A stretch of 64,000 nucleotides of DNA, from positions 45,037,621 to 45,101,620 of the forward strand of contig JARCOQ010000005.1 of the NCBI GenBank assembly GCA_029207755.1, read 5' to 3'. The stretch's first letter is position 1; the number at the start of each line of letters is the position of its first letter. The DNA is from Chamaea fasciata (taxonomy: Eukaryota > Chordata > Aves > Passeriformes > Sylviidae). A program made the position numbers and the translations under genes. Positions 38,801 through 50,202 of the stretch are shown here, piece after piece. The notes below the pieces were generated by a model that did not search any database, had not been told where the DNA came from, and saw only the letters and a list, made by a program, of their open reading frames with translations.

Positions 38801-41800
38801 TAATTGAGAGAGCATCTGCAGTCTGAATTATGCCCTTCCTTACGGGCTGCAGAGGAAGGTCAGACATTTTCTAAAGGTGTATGCAGTCAATTCCCAAAAT
38901 ACACCACCGCTCCTGAAATCAATGACAAAATAGGCCTTGATTGGGGAACTGATAGTGGTTTTGCACTAATAAATGTAACTCACATACTCCATAATACAAA
39001 ATGGAGAGCTAATAGTGAAAGTTAACCGCACAATTACAGAATCACAGCAATAATAATTCTGTTTTACTTCTTTTTAACAAAATCTGGGTTTGCATGCCAA
39101 CATTCTGTATTCTCTAAAAATGTTAGCGATTCTACCATGAGACAGTGTGACAAGTAATTTAAATCCTGCAAATACTAATCTTTTTCAGATTTGCATCTGT
39201 GAATTACATAAGTCCTTTCAGAAGAAATTAATACGAAGATTCTGTGGCTAAACATACTTAAGAGCTACATAGCCAAGAATTAGAAGAATTTTCTCATCAT
39301 GAACTCTAATCTCCTCTAAATTTTGATTTTTTCCAATGGTTTGTCCAAATAATAGCAGTTTTGAAGAAAAGTATTTTATGCTACTGGAAAACATGGATGC
39401 AAAGAACTACTAAATGACAGGTAATGGCATTCTAACTGGTTTTAATGATCTCTGGTTCTGCTACGTTCACTTAGGGCAGAGAGAATTGAAAGGAGTAGCT
39501 GGTATCTAAAGGTGTAGCCCAGAGCAGGATATGAATTATGTTGCCTACTACCCAGCTCCTCATAATGACCATGTCTAGTGTGGGAGAGTTCTTGGGCTGC
39601 AGAACCTTCACAGACATATATGAAAGCAGACACTAATGGGACTCCAAAAACAAAGGTACTAGTCTCAGAATCCACCTCTTGAAGAAAGACAATCACCAGC
39701 TATGTTTAAATTTAAAGAGAGTGCTTATCACACCTGTTACGATTACTCACTGATTTCATTGTAAGGCAATTAAATATTTGCTGGTTTATGAAGTTTTGCT
39801 GTATACTTTAACTATTTGGATTGCTGACAACTGGAAAAAAACTAGAGCTGTTTTATTGCTATAAAAAAAAAGATTCTTTGATTTTTGGAAGAGAAGAATA
39901 TTAATTGAGAGGTTCTTTCTGACTATAAGTAAGAAGCGCTGTTTGAAATTCAGAGGAAAGATCATTAATAAGAAACAAAGGGCAGAGAACAAACACAAAT
40001 TGTGATTCATCACAAAGTTTAGACCATTTTTGGTGTTTCCAGCTAATCTAAAATGAAATAACAGTCACAATTTAAAATGCCACTAACTACAGATATTATG
40101 ATGTAAGCAAACATCACCTTCCATATCTATTTTCAAAAAACTGAAGTTTACCTTATGAAATATAGTTTGAATTTCTGTTTACAAACAAATAAAGGATAGG
40201 ATAGGTTAGATTTTGAATATGTTCAGCTACTAGTTTATCTTCCCTCATTTAGACTGTTTCCTTGCCCATGTAAGCAGAAAGCTCTGCAAATGAGAAGTTG
40301 GGAGTTTTTTTGCTAAATACAGTGGTGTTAGTAGTAGTAGCTTCATAGATTATGTTCTAATATCTAAGCCTGTAAGCTACACATTGTGGATATCTTACAA
40401 GGTGCCATTTAATAACTGAAAAATCGAATTTCCCAGAAGTTCAGGAGTAAATCAAAATTACTCTTCAAATTAATAAGATGTATACACTCTCCCTATATGC
40501 AATGCACATTTTTACTTTTTCTAGGCTAAATGGTTTCATACATAATAGGAAGATTGAAATGAAATCTAAACAAACAGAATTCTAGTTTTGTTTTACTTGG
40601 TTCACAGATTTTTTTCTTCTTTTCCAACTGTTTTATAAATACATTTTTCCTGACTGGCAAATCACTCAAAAAATCTGTTTCACCAAAGCATGTTTTAACC
40701 TAACTATAAGACAGCCTCTGTCATAAAGATGTAGAGTTTTGGCTGGATAGTTAACCTAAATGGACAGATAGCACACTGCTTGAAAGTGAAGACCAGAAAG
40801 AAATCAATCAGGATTCCTTGGGGCTTCATTCAGTACCCACAAGTCCAGCATCACAGGAAATTATAGCCACCTCTGAATGGGCAGTCAGTATACTTAGTAT
40901 TTTCTCTGGCAGATCAGAGAATTCTAGATAAACTACAGATAATATTTAACCATCCTTTCAGAAGAAAAAAGAATATTCAGTTGTGTTCTGGCTGCACCTA
41001 AATACACTGGATGTAGGGTGGTAGATACTTAATCAAAAATTGTGAATAGAGAATAATTAAATAATTAAGGAAACTAGACTGAAAAAAAAAGGCAGGAATA
41101 GGAACCTAACTACATAGAAATAACTGTCCCTTTGGGCCAGACCTATAGTAGGTGGACATTGGCATAAATCCACTGGAGTTTATATTTAATCTCTAGCTCT
41201 TAACTTCATTGGTCAGTGGCAAGGCAGTTAGCACATGTAAAAGGAAATAAACTTGGGAGGTGTATTTTATGGGAAAGTTCATCAATTCCAGAGTTTGCAG
41301 AGAAAATAATATTCTTAAACAGCCTTCACAAAATGCAATCCTGTAGCAGTTACAACACACCAACCCTTCAAACTGTGGAAGAGCTGCACCCTGCAGTGGT
41401 GCCAAAGACAAGCACACACCTTCATGTTGCTACTTGTAGAAGAAACTCATTGCAAAGCACCCTGCAATCCTCACTATGATGAATTCACTAACTTTAAAAG
41501 GCAAAAAAATACTTACTAACTTCAACAAGCTTTCATGTTCATGTTTGGATGGAAGAAGCAGACTGAAGTCTCAAAGGGTGATCCAAGACAGTTGGTCATA
41601 GGTAAGGAAATCATCAATTACTCCAGGCTTAAGTCTACAAACAAGTTTTACTGCTGTCATTCTCATTTGAATCCTGCAAAGTTAGCTTGTAGCTTAAGAA
41701 CTGTGGACAGAGACAGACAACATTTGTCTGATAATTTCTGCCTAAGGTAAATGTACTGAGACAGTGCATGTTTTGGAAGGTGATGCTGTATACAAGGAAG

Positions 41801-43166
41801 ACCTGACCTCTCCTACCTCTCAGGACAGGTATACTTATGAGGCAGAGGCTGTGGAGTCAGACATGGACAGACTTGGGAACCCCTAGTCCTTGCTTTCCCT
41901 TTAACCACAGTGGGCAGGATTTGGACAGTGTTTAGACCCCAGTAAAAACAAACAAACAAACAAACAAAAAAAACACAAAAAACCCCCCACCCAACATTTT
42001 AGTGCATACAAAGTTCCTTCTTGAAATTGTGGTCACTAAAGCCCTTAGCATTGTCTGTGCACGTGGACCATGAAGAATGCCCTGGTGATACCAAGCAGGG
42101 GTCTTGGAACTGTTGCTTTTTAATCCAAAAGTCAGTTTGCACCAGCCTTTTCCAGCCTCTGGCAGTCCTACCCATTCAAATATTATGGTAAAAACTAACA
42201 GCTTTACTAGACTCATTAACATTTTCATAAGGCTCCTGAAAACATCAAAATAATTTTATATATTTGTTAAATTCTATGATCTGTAACATTCTGTAATCTG
42301 TATTTGATAACACAAACTCTTTCAATAATTATATGCCTTCAAATTTGCAGACTTAGTGAAAACCAAAACACTAGAAGCAGCATGAAATTTTCGAATATCA
42401 TGAAAATCTGAATATGTCTGCAGATTTTACAGAATAAAGAAAAATCAGTTTACAGAAAAACAAACAAACAAGTCACAGTAAGAATATTTGCCTATATGAA
42501 ACAGTCATGGCAGCTGTTCAGAATTTTATCACCATTTATTTGGAGTTATTCCTTTATACCAGTTGCCAGCCTGGTAGTATGAGCCAAGTAAAGAAATGAG
42601 TATGGGTTTGGATACCTGTCATTCTATCAGGGCCTTATGTAGGCCTGGTATAAAATACTAGGCACAGTGCCAGTAGCTCTGTAGTGGGTAGCAGGAATTT
42701 TAAAAATCACTGATGCAACCCCTGTAAATAATGGGTTTGTTTACAAACTCCATGCCTGAAGGCACACTTACTGACTGGGGTCACAAAAGTTCTGCCTCTG
42801 TTTCTGGAATTTTTGCAGCATGTTAGGACCAGCTCTGGTAACTAAAAAGCAGTGAGAGCCTTTTCATGGACTTCAGTGGTAAATGGATGAGGCCTGAAGT
42901 AAGGCAAACAACTGCCTGCTAGTGAATATGCCCAAAAGCAAAATGAGGAACAGCTCATTCACTTTCCCAAGCTCAGAAAAGACATATACAAGACACTTTC
43001 AGCTGGGAGGATGGACCTCTGTTGAAATCCTGAATTAAAACAGTTCCAGGCAATTTGCTTTTCCATCTTTTGCCAAGATGCTACTGGAGTAAAACAGAGG
43101 TAAAGACAGCCACTCATGTAGGTGCTGTTCAGAGAGATGTTCTTTGTAAAGAATAGACTGACAAGA
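32861..43166. other. Intergenic, no gene seen
   Basis: Anonymous sequence with a T17 tract at 36298-36314 and an (AAAC)n tract at about 41944-41968. A patch at 37728-37880 carries several CpGs (GGCGCGC at about 37803) in an otherwise CpG-poor region. No coding evidence. Confidence 0.55.
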
Positions 43167-43327
43167 GAAGTTGTGGATGTCCCGTTACTGGAAGTGTTCA
43201 AGACCAGGCTGGATGGGGCCCTGAGTAACCTGCTCTAGTGGAAGGTGTCCCTGCCCATGGCAGGAGGGCTGGAACTCAATGATTTTTAAGGTTCCCTCTA
43301 ACCCAAACAATTCTCTGATTCTATGAT
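43167..43327 (+). mobile_element. CR1 3' end fragment
   Basis: GTTCAAGACCAGGCTGGATG and the following GGCCCTGAGTAACCTG-CTCTAGTGG segment encode the end of CR1 ORF2. The fragment ends at 43327 in two imperfect 8-base units (ATTCTCTG, ATTCTATG), the typical CR1 3' terminus. 5'-truncated, as most CR1 copies are. Confidence 0.88.
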
Positions 43328-43397
43328 ATGCTAAAGAAATACAAGCATCATGTTCCCTGCAATTAAGACACCTCAGAAAGAACAGAAGATGTGAAAT

Positions 43398-43461
43398 TAA
43401 AAAAAAAAAAAACAACCAAAAAAACCCCCCCAAAAAACAACAACAACAACAACAACAACAG
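43398..43461. repeat. A-rich / (CAA)n low-complexity tract
   Basis: A14, then C-interrupted A runs, then about seven CAA units, 70 bases beyond the CR1 3' end. Confidence 0.85.
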
Positions 43462-46145
43462 CAAGAAAAGTAAAGCAATAAATACTACTTGTGCTGTACC
43501 TGGCTGGGCATGCCTGCCATCCCAAGGCCATTTCCATTCTCTGACCACTCATTTTTATTAGTCACAAGACCTCCTTCCTGGTTAAGCATCACTGTTATGC
43601 TGTTGCTGTAAACAAGCTGAAATACAAAACCTGTTTTTCCTGGTGTATTTCAGTGAAGCCAACACAATCCAAGAAGCTCTCTTTGAACTATGAGTCCTTA
43701 ATTAAAGAGCCACTTCGCATATCTGCTCTTCATCTGTGAGGCAGGTATAAATTTTTATCCCTGTAAAACAGACTAGAGTTGGGTTAAATTCTTGGTTTAG
43801 TAATTCAAATTAAAACCAAACTCTGTTAAATGCTGTGATATTAATGCCATTTCCAATTACTAGTTAATTCCTAGGAGTTCTAAACCACTTTAAAATCTAT
43901 TGTGAAATTTAAAGGAAGAAAAAATAAGGTCAAATAGCATGTAGGTGTCATGCATGTATAAGCCCTCAGTTGGCCACTTCAGCAACATTTTTATGTCTCT
44001 TTATTTAATATTTATTAAGAGTAACATGGATTCTGATAACATTAACCAGAAGAAAAATGCTGATGTTCAATTTACAAGGTCTGGTGGGCCTGAATCTTCA
44101 GAGGAAATCACCTGTGTGCTTGCCTTCCCACAAGAAGGGATCTGTTTTTACAGCTGCATCTGAAATTGACACAGAGGATATAAAAAATACCAGTGTTCAT
44201 CCTGCAGTTTAACAACAGACCCCTTTAATAGGAGACCCACCCTCAAAATGAAGAAAGCTGTATAGAACAATAAGCATCCAAACAAATCCTTGCAATTGTT
44301 TTAGCAAGATGGCATAACACAAACCTGGGAGAATGAAAGAAACAGAATGAAGATGAAAATACAAAACCATGAGCAACACTTTTTAAATTACTCTTCTTAA
44401 AACAGGCATCTACTAAGATCTCAAAAAGACAGTTATAGTCTTAATTTCTATCCTTATTGAAAACAGACTGGAAAAAGGAGCAGGAAGAGACTTACAGAAG
44501 TCAGATGCATTTAATTAGAGGAGAAAAACAACTGCAAGTATTTGCTGGTGGTGACCCACAAATATCTCAGTTCCTTGTTGTATGTAAACTTTTCGGGGTT
44601 AGGTCAGTAGCCCCACTTATTCCATAAAGTTACACCAATTATTTTTAATATGAAAAATCATAATTATAATTGAACAATCTATAGAACAAATAGCATTTCA
44701 TCAGCTCTTTTTATCACCTATATGATGCATTGTGAGGCACTAAGAAGTGGTGAATGAGACAAGAGTGTGCCTGCAATTTGTCTCCATGAAATATCCATCT
44801 GGAGCTCATGTCATGTATTCCAGGCACCCAGAAGGCTATCTCCCAATTGCCTGCTGGTATCCTTTGTATATTTAAATTTTCTAGTAAGCCAAAGTGCATC
44901 ATGTCCTCACAACAAATGGGAAGTTCATTTTTCAAAGCGATTCCCGTCTAGCTTAGCAATTTGGATAACACAGTGCTTTGGGGCTGCTTGAAAAAATGGT
45001 GGCATTTGACTCCTAGAAGGGACTTGTAAAGGGGACAAGATCCTTCCCCTCCATGTTTCTTCACCTCCACCTGACTTGCACACAAGATAGAAGTGGTATT
45101 TTTCCTCTTCCCTAGTCAATATCCTCCAATGCCAAATTCTCCATGGACTGTTCATCTGTCTGAGCAAAATTCTGGCCATCAAAGACTGTGCCCAGCTTTA
45201 TGTTTTTGAGTGAAGAGTGTAGATGAAAAGCAATCAACCAAAGTAAACCCAGCCCATTGTCAGACACCCAACTAAGATATGACTCCAGGCTGCAGAAAAA
45301 AGCTGGGTTGCACAACATATCACCTCTCTCATGTCCATTATTGTTCACATTGTTCATATCCTTGTATGGATTCATGCTCTCTGCACTAATTTGTGCTCAT
45401 AGTGCACCTCCCTGCCTGCTAGGAAGGCAAATGCTGCCATGTCCAAAAGGGGTGCAAATTCCAACTATAATGAGACCTGGATAGGGGCTAAACATACTGG
45501 TATGGAAACCCACCTTGGAAGTTTGCAGAGCTTTGGCAAACAGCAAGATGCTCAGAGGACAGCTAAAATGAATCAAGGATTCTCTAGTTTTATGGCTTCT
45601 GTTACATGCCTCTGCAGAGAACACAGGGACTAACTCTCTATCAGCTCTGTATCCTGGGTATTGGGTCCAGGTGCATATGGATCGGTGAAGCCACTAACCC
45701 AGTCACGTCCTTCCTTGAACAAGCAGGTTTGGGAGGAATGGAGGATGAACACAGCTCTCAAGACAAAATCCACCCATGTGACTAAGCACAACCTGCTGAT
45801 CTCTCAATTCCCCTCCACCAACCGTATCAGCCCTAAACAGCAGATTTCTATTTTGTTTCATCAATGACCTTTCCTTAAGACCACTCTACAAGGAATTATA
45901 TGATCTTGCAATCTTTTAGATTGTGTTTCACATGAGAATCCTGAGGAGGTTTTTAAACATTGATGGTAAATATTATTAAATACATTAGTCTCAAATAGAA
46001 AGGGATCTAGAAAGATGTCCAAGAACATGTAAGTTGCCTGTGGTTAAGCTGGCACCAGAAATGACCACACCAACCTACACATGTACATAGTAGAGATCCT
46101 TTGACTGTAAATAGCAGTCAACTTTGAAAGTCCATCCAATTCTTT
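43462..46145. other. Intergenic; possible 3' UTR of a minus-strand candidate gene
   Basis: No coding evidence of its own. Two TTTATT hexamers at 44000-44005 and 44011-44016 read AATAAA on the minus strand and could end the candidate transcript whose stop codon is at 46148-46146, giving a 3' UTR of about 2.1 kb. Confidence 0.3.
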
Positions 46146-48523
46146 TTACTTCACCTTCACCACCTTGTATTCCATATACCTGTTGCGCAGCTCTTCATTG
46201 CTATTGTTTACTTCATCTTTCTGAGAAAAAACAATAATTTAAATATTTTTACATTTCTTTATCTAACAGCCAAATTTATATCTATTTCAGTACCATGACT
46301 GATCTTGAGAAGGAAGCAGAGAGAGTTTGAGGCTGGCTAAACTAACCCAAACCTAGGAGGCATTTATTTAGTCCTGCCTTTAGCTGACATCCCTTTCAAT
46401 CAGACACTCTGTGCACTGTTCTACATGTCTATATGAGCACATGCCTCCATGACTTTTATCTGTTAGTCCTGAAGCAGTTATAAAAATGTGCAGGTCATCA
46501 CAGTAGCATTACGGAAACAAAACCATTAAAGGAAAAAATGAGCACAGAAGCTGGTCAATGTTGAGGTAAGTGAATTAGGTAAAACATCAGCTGATAAAAA
46601 TCAAAGTAATGTTATTTCTTCAAGGCAATCTTTCTTGCTGTTCCAATTTTGGCATAAAATATTGCTCAGTATAAACTTTTTGCTGACCAGGCTAAGCATA
46701 AATATTTAAGAGCACTAAGCCAACTCTCATGGCACTAACACAGGAATCTGGTGACAGCATCAGCATATAGAAGTATCAGGAGCAGCATTTTACTTCCAAC
46801 CTGATGGGCCAACAGGGTCTGCAAACCTTTGCAAAGGATTTCAGGTCCTATGAAAGGGAACACTTTGCTTGCAGGGAGACCTCATGATCTACTTGTGCCA
46901 TAAAAGTTATCTTCAACCAGATGATTAAATCAGATGATTTCAGAGCTCTGGGAAACGTGATAATATGGAAGAGCCCAGAGCAGCTGCACCACAGAAAGTC
47001 TCTGGTATTCTCAGTGTCTGGATGGGCTCTGTCTTCTTCTTGTAACAACTGCAGGCCAGGATCCAGAATCCATGAGAGTAAATGACAGAAACATTTCAGA
47101 GAGATCTCTAAAAGAGGTAATTCTAAGACATGATCTGCCTCATAGGTGGGAAGACAACAGCACTCATTTAAATAATCAGAAAAAATGAAGTTTCCTGTGT
47201 AAGCCCCAAACAATAAGATTTTTTGTTACTCTTCTTTTTCTTGGCTTTGCAAACACATTATATAGCAATTGGAAGGTGACATACAGAGGCCAGCCAAAAA
47301 AAGAAGTTCTACCTCACACATGGGAAAACTGCTTGATTTTATACAGCCACTGACCACTAAACCTATTACTATGAATGATGATTTTCCACCTAAGATTAAA
47401 TCTGAATATGCTTATAATTTTGCCAGTGCATAGGAACTGTCAGTTAAATAGCAAGATATAACACTAGAAATTCAGAAACTGTGCTGCAGATACAAAATTA
47501 TGCAAGTTAACTTTAATAACTTGTAAGTAACTAATAATTACTTATCAGCAAACATTTTTTTCATTTAAACGTAGCCTGCTATATAAAGGTCAATGTTTCT
47601 TCCTTGGAGAATTGAGCAGGCAGTGTAAATCTTAACTATCCTGATACCTCCTCCATTCTTTGATACCATTTAAGCACTCTAGATGGTAATCAGAAAATGG
47701 CTGGTGTATTTGGAAGCTACCATACATTTTAAACCCTTGGCTAGTTCTGTGCGGGGATCCTCCAGGGTGTTAAGGCTATCTTGTACTATGATAGAAGGCT
47801 TAAATATAAGCAGCATGAAGAAATCTAGAGCCTGTCCTGTAAGACAACTCTGGTTGCAGCTGCACTATGGGAGGTACATTTTCCTTAGTAAATTATTCAG
47901 AAACAAGAATTTAGTGGGAAAGGCTTGTAGACACAAGAAATCCATGACCTGCTGCTGGGCATTCCCTTTACCAAATTAAGAAAATAAACCTGTGATGACA
48001 GACCAAGCAAATGGGAGCTCCCAAAGGCCAGGAAAGGGTATGGACTGGTTAGTGGAAATTGCTTGTCTTGACCCTTTAGGTGCTCATCTGTGATTAAGAA
48101 AACTCCAACAGCTGCCAGACTATACAGTGCACTGGCAGAGTGCAGAAAGGAAGTGTGCACAAACTGGAGATTGCTGACATAGAAGAGGCTGCCTGTGAGC
48201 ACAAGAGCTAAGGGTGGAAACAATAGTCCTGCAAACTCAATAGCTCAGAGACACCAAGAGCATGCAGCTCTACACCAGAGCATTTCAGAAATGATTTGTT
48301 ACAGCCAGAAGGAAGTGGACACCACATTTCAGAAAACATCAGAAGAGATGGTATCATTTCCTTCAGTGCCCATTTATTTGGTTATGGAGCTGATCCTCCA
48401 TGCTAGGATGCTGGATATCTCTGCAGCACTTTTAACCTTCACCAGCCAAGGAATTTCAGTTCTGCAGCCCCAGTGGCACCTGACCAACTTCATGGCCAGC
48501 ATTAGGAAGAAAATGAACAAATG

Positions 48524-48559
<36 letters not shown>

Positions 48560-49717
48560 GGCAGTGTCCTTAAAGAAATCAAAAGATCAGTGCAGAGTAA
48601 TCAATTCTTCCCTTCAGGTCATCAACTCTGTGCATGTTTTAGGCAGAACTGATATAATGCCTTGTGAAGAATTTTTCAGTTAGTCCATTAGTTCTTCCAT
48701 TTAGAGCAAAAGTGGAATTATGTCAAATATATGTGATCAGATGGTTTCCAGTAGGAAAAATCTTAGTACAATGTCTAAAAGCAGTTAGTTACCCTGTATT
48801 CTACTAGCAAAGAGTAGTGCATCTGCAGATCTGTAGGAAACCTTGTTGGCAGATGATTAGAGATAATCAGAGAAAGACTGGATATTTAAAAAAAGATTAT
48901 ATCTAAAAATCAAGGACAGTTCTTGTTTGACAATTTCTCCCTTATGCTAATCCATACTTCAGTTAAATCAGACATTCAGAATAGCTGTTCAGGTATTGCA
49001 TAATTCTACCCACCTCTGCTAAGAGCCATATAACTCTTACCTCTTTCTTCAGAGATGCTGGATGAGAGTGAGAAGCTGATTGTGACAGGTGCCTGACTGG
49101 CATCAATTTGCACAGCAAGAGCTAGACAGGAAGAAAACAGACTGCAGTGCTTAGGATCATACACTGAAGGGTGAGTCTGCTTTCAAAAACATAAACCCCA
49201 AAGTTTTTTTCCTTTTGGGGGTTTTCTTTGATTTGTTTTGTTTTTAAAGAGGAAGAGTAGCACCTAGACAGCTAGAATGGGCTTGAGCCCGACCTATGGT
49301 TCTGCACTGAGGATTACTTACACTTGCTGAATGAAATGCTCTGGATGCAAATATTTTTGCTGGCGCAATATGTTATGACTCTATCACTCACCTTGAAAGA
49401 GGAGGCTAAAAATGCTTTGATAAATGGTTTGAAACATTGCCCAGTTTCACTGGCTTTGTTCTTCTAAGTGTTTGTACCTCTTGCTTCAGCTGCAAAGTTA
49501 TTTCATCATGTCCTAAAACACTGCTATGCAAAGAACTGCAGTATAACAAGCTATAACGTGGAGCATATTGGCCTAACCAGCCAGCTGAGAGTGTAGACTT
49601 AACAGAAAGTGCTTTCTACCCTTTGGAGGCCAAACATTATAACACAGCACATTTACACAGCATGACCTTACCTTTACTTCCAAGAGACACGTTTTCTTTT
49701 ATCCTCTGTAGTGCAGG
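46146..49717 (-). CDS. Candidate unannotated multi-exon gene, two-pass membrane tail (core exons)
   Basis: Four exon-like blocks on the minus strand, in transcript order. (1) 49717-49672, 46 nt, acceptor TTGCTTTACTAG, donor AAAG|GTAAGG. (2) 49121-49041, 81 nt, acceptor TTTTCTTCCTGTCTAG, donor GAG|GTAAGAG. (3) 48228-47990, 239 nt, acceptor GAGTTTGCAG, donor CAG|GTTTAT, the weakest pair. (4) 46220-46146, 75 nt, acceptor TTATTGTTTTTTCTCAG, ending in TAA. Phases 0-1, 1-1, 1-0, 0-stop agree, giving about 146 codons with no stop. Block 3 encodes two hydrophobic stretches, LLFPPLALVLTGSLFYVSNL and SASALYSLAAVGVFLI; block 4 encodes a charged tail NEELRNRYMEYKVVKVK. I do not recognise the family and assign no function. 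It lies head to head with METAP2 and tail to tail with VEZT. It could instead be a lncRNA or a decayed gene. Confidence 0.42.
48525..48554. repeat. Poly-T tract, 30 bases
   Basis: Thirty consecutive T on the + strand (poly-A on the minus strand), inside the intron between candidate blocks 2 and 3. No AATAAA just upstream on the minus strand and no flanking target-site duplication that I can see. Confidence 0.95.
49392..49489 (-). other. Exon-like block out of frame (possible poison or alternative exon)
   Basis: Acceptor AACTTTGCAG at 49490 and perfect donor CAAG|GTGAGTG after 49392, 98 nt, lying between core blocks 1 and 2. In the phase supplied by block 1 it meets TAG after 8 codons, so inclusion would truncate the candidate protein. 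In phase 0 it reads LKQEVQTLRRTKPVKL and stops 13 bases before the donor. Confidence 0.3.
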
Positions 49718-50202
49718 CTAGTAAAGCAAAGCTTTTCTTGCATTGTTCTCTTCCAATGGCAGTGATTTCACACTCTGCACATTTGGATTCAAGACCACCC
49801 CTTTCAACATCCTCTGGGACTTGGCTTCACCTGGTTCCTGCACTTTTGTACACTAGTGACTTCTGGGGCTAATTATGGTAACCAATCTGCTCACTGAGCT
49901 CTCTCCAGCTACAGGTTAGAATGTTACCAGTCTCATACCCAGCAAGGAGCTGCAACTTTTCTCTAAGTTCCTGCAACATGCTGGCAGACACAGACTTAAT
50001 ATGTTCAGTGGTGAGCTCTCATTTGCCTGTGGGATCCAAGATGTTGGGCAGATCCGTGGGTTTGAACCCTCCATAGTGGTTTTACACAGGGACACATCAT
50101 AAAACTGGATATTTTTCTTTTCTTGTATCACTCTTTAAGAAAGCTTCTTCAAGCCTTCCTGTATGCTCCTCTGCACAGATGACACTCCTGCCTTGAATTG
50201 GG

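Noticed and set aside
46848..47213. 121-codon minus-strand frame between candidate blocks 3 and 4
   Set aside because: No convincing splice sites around it, the coding appearance is unpersuasive, and the neighbouring blocks already join in phase without it.
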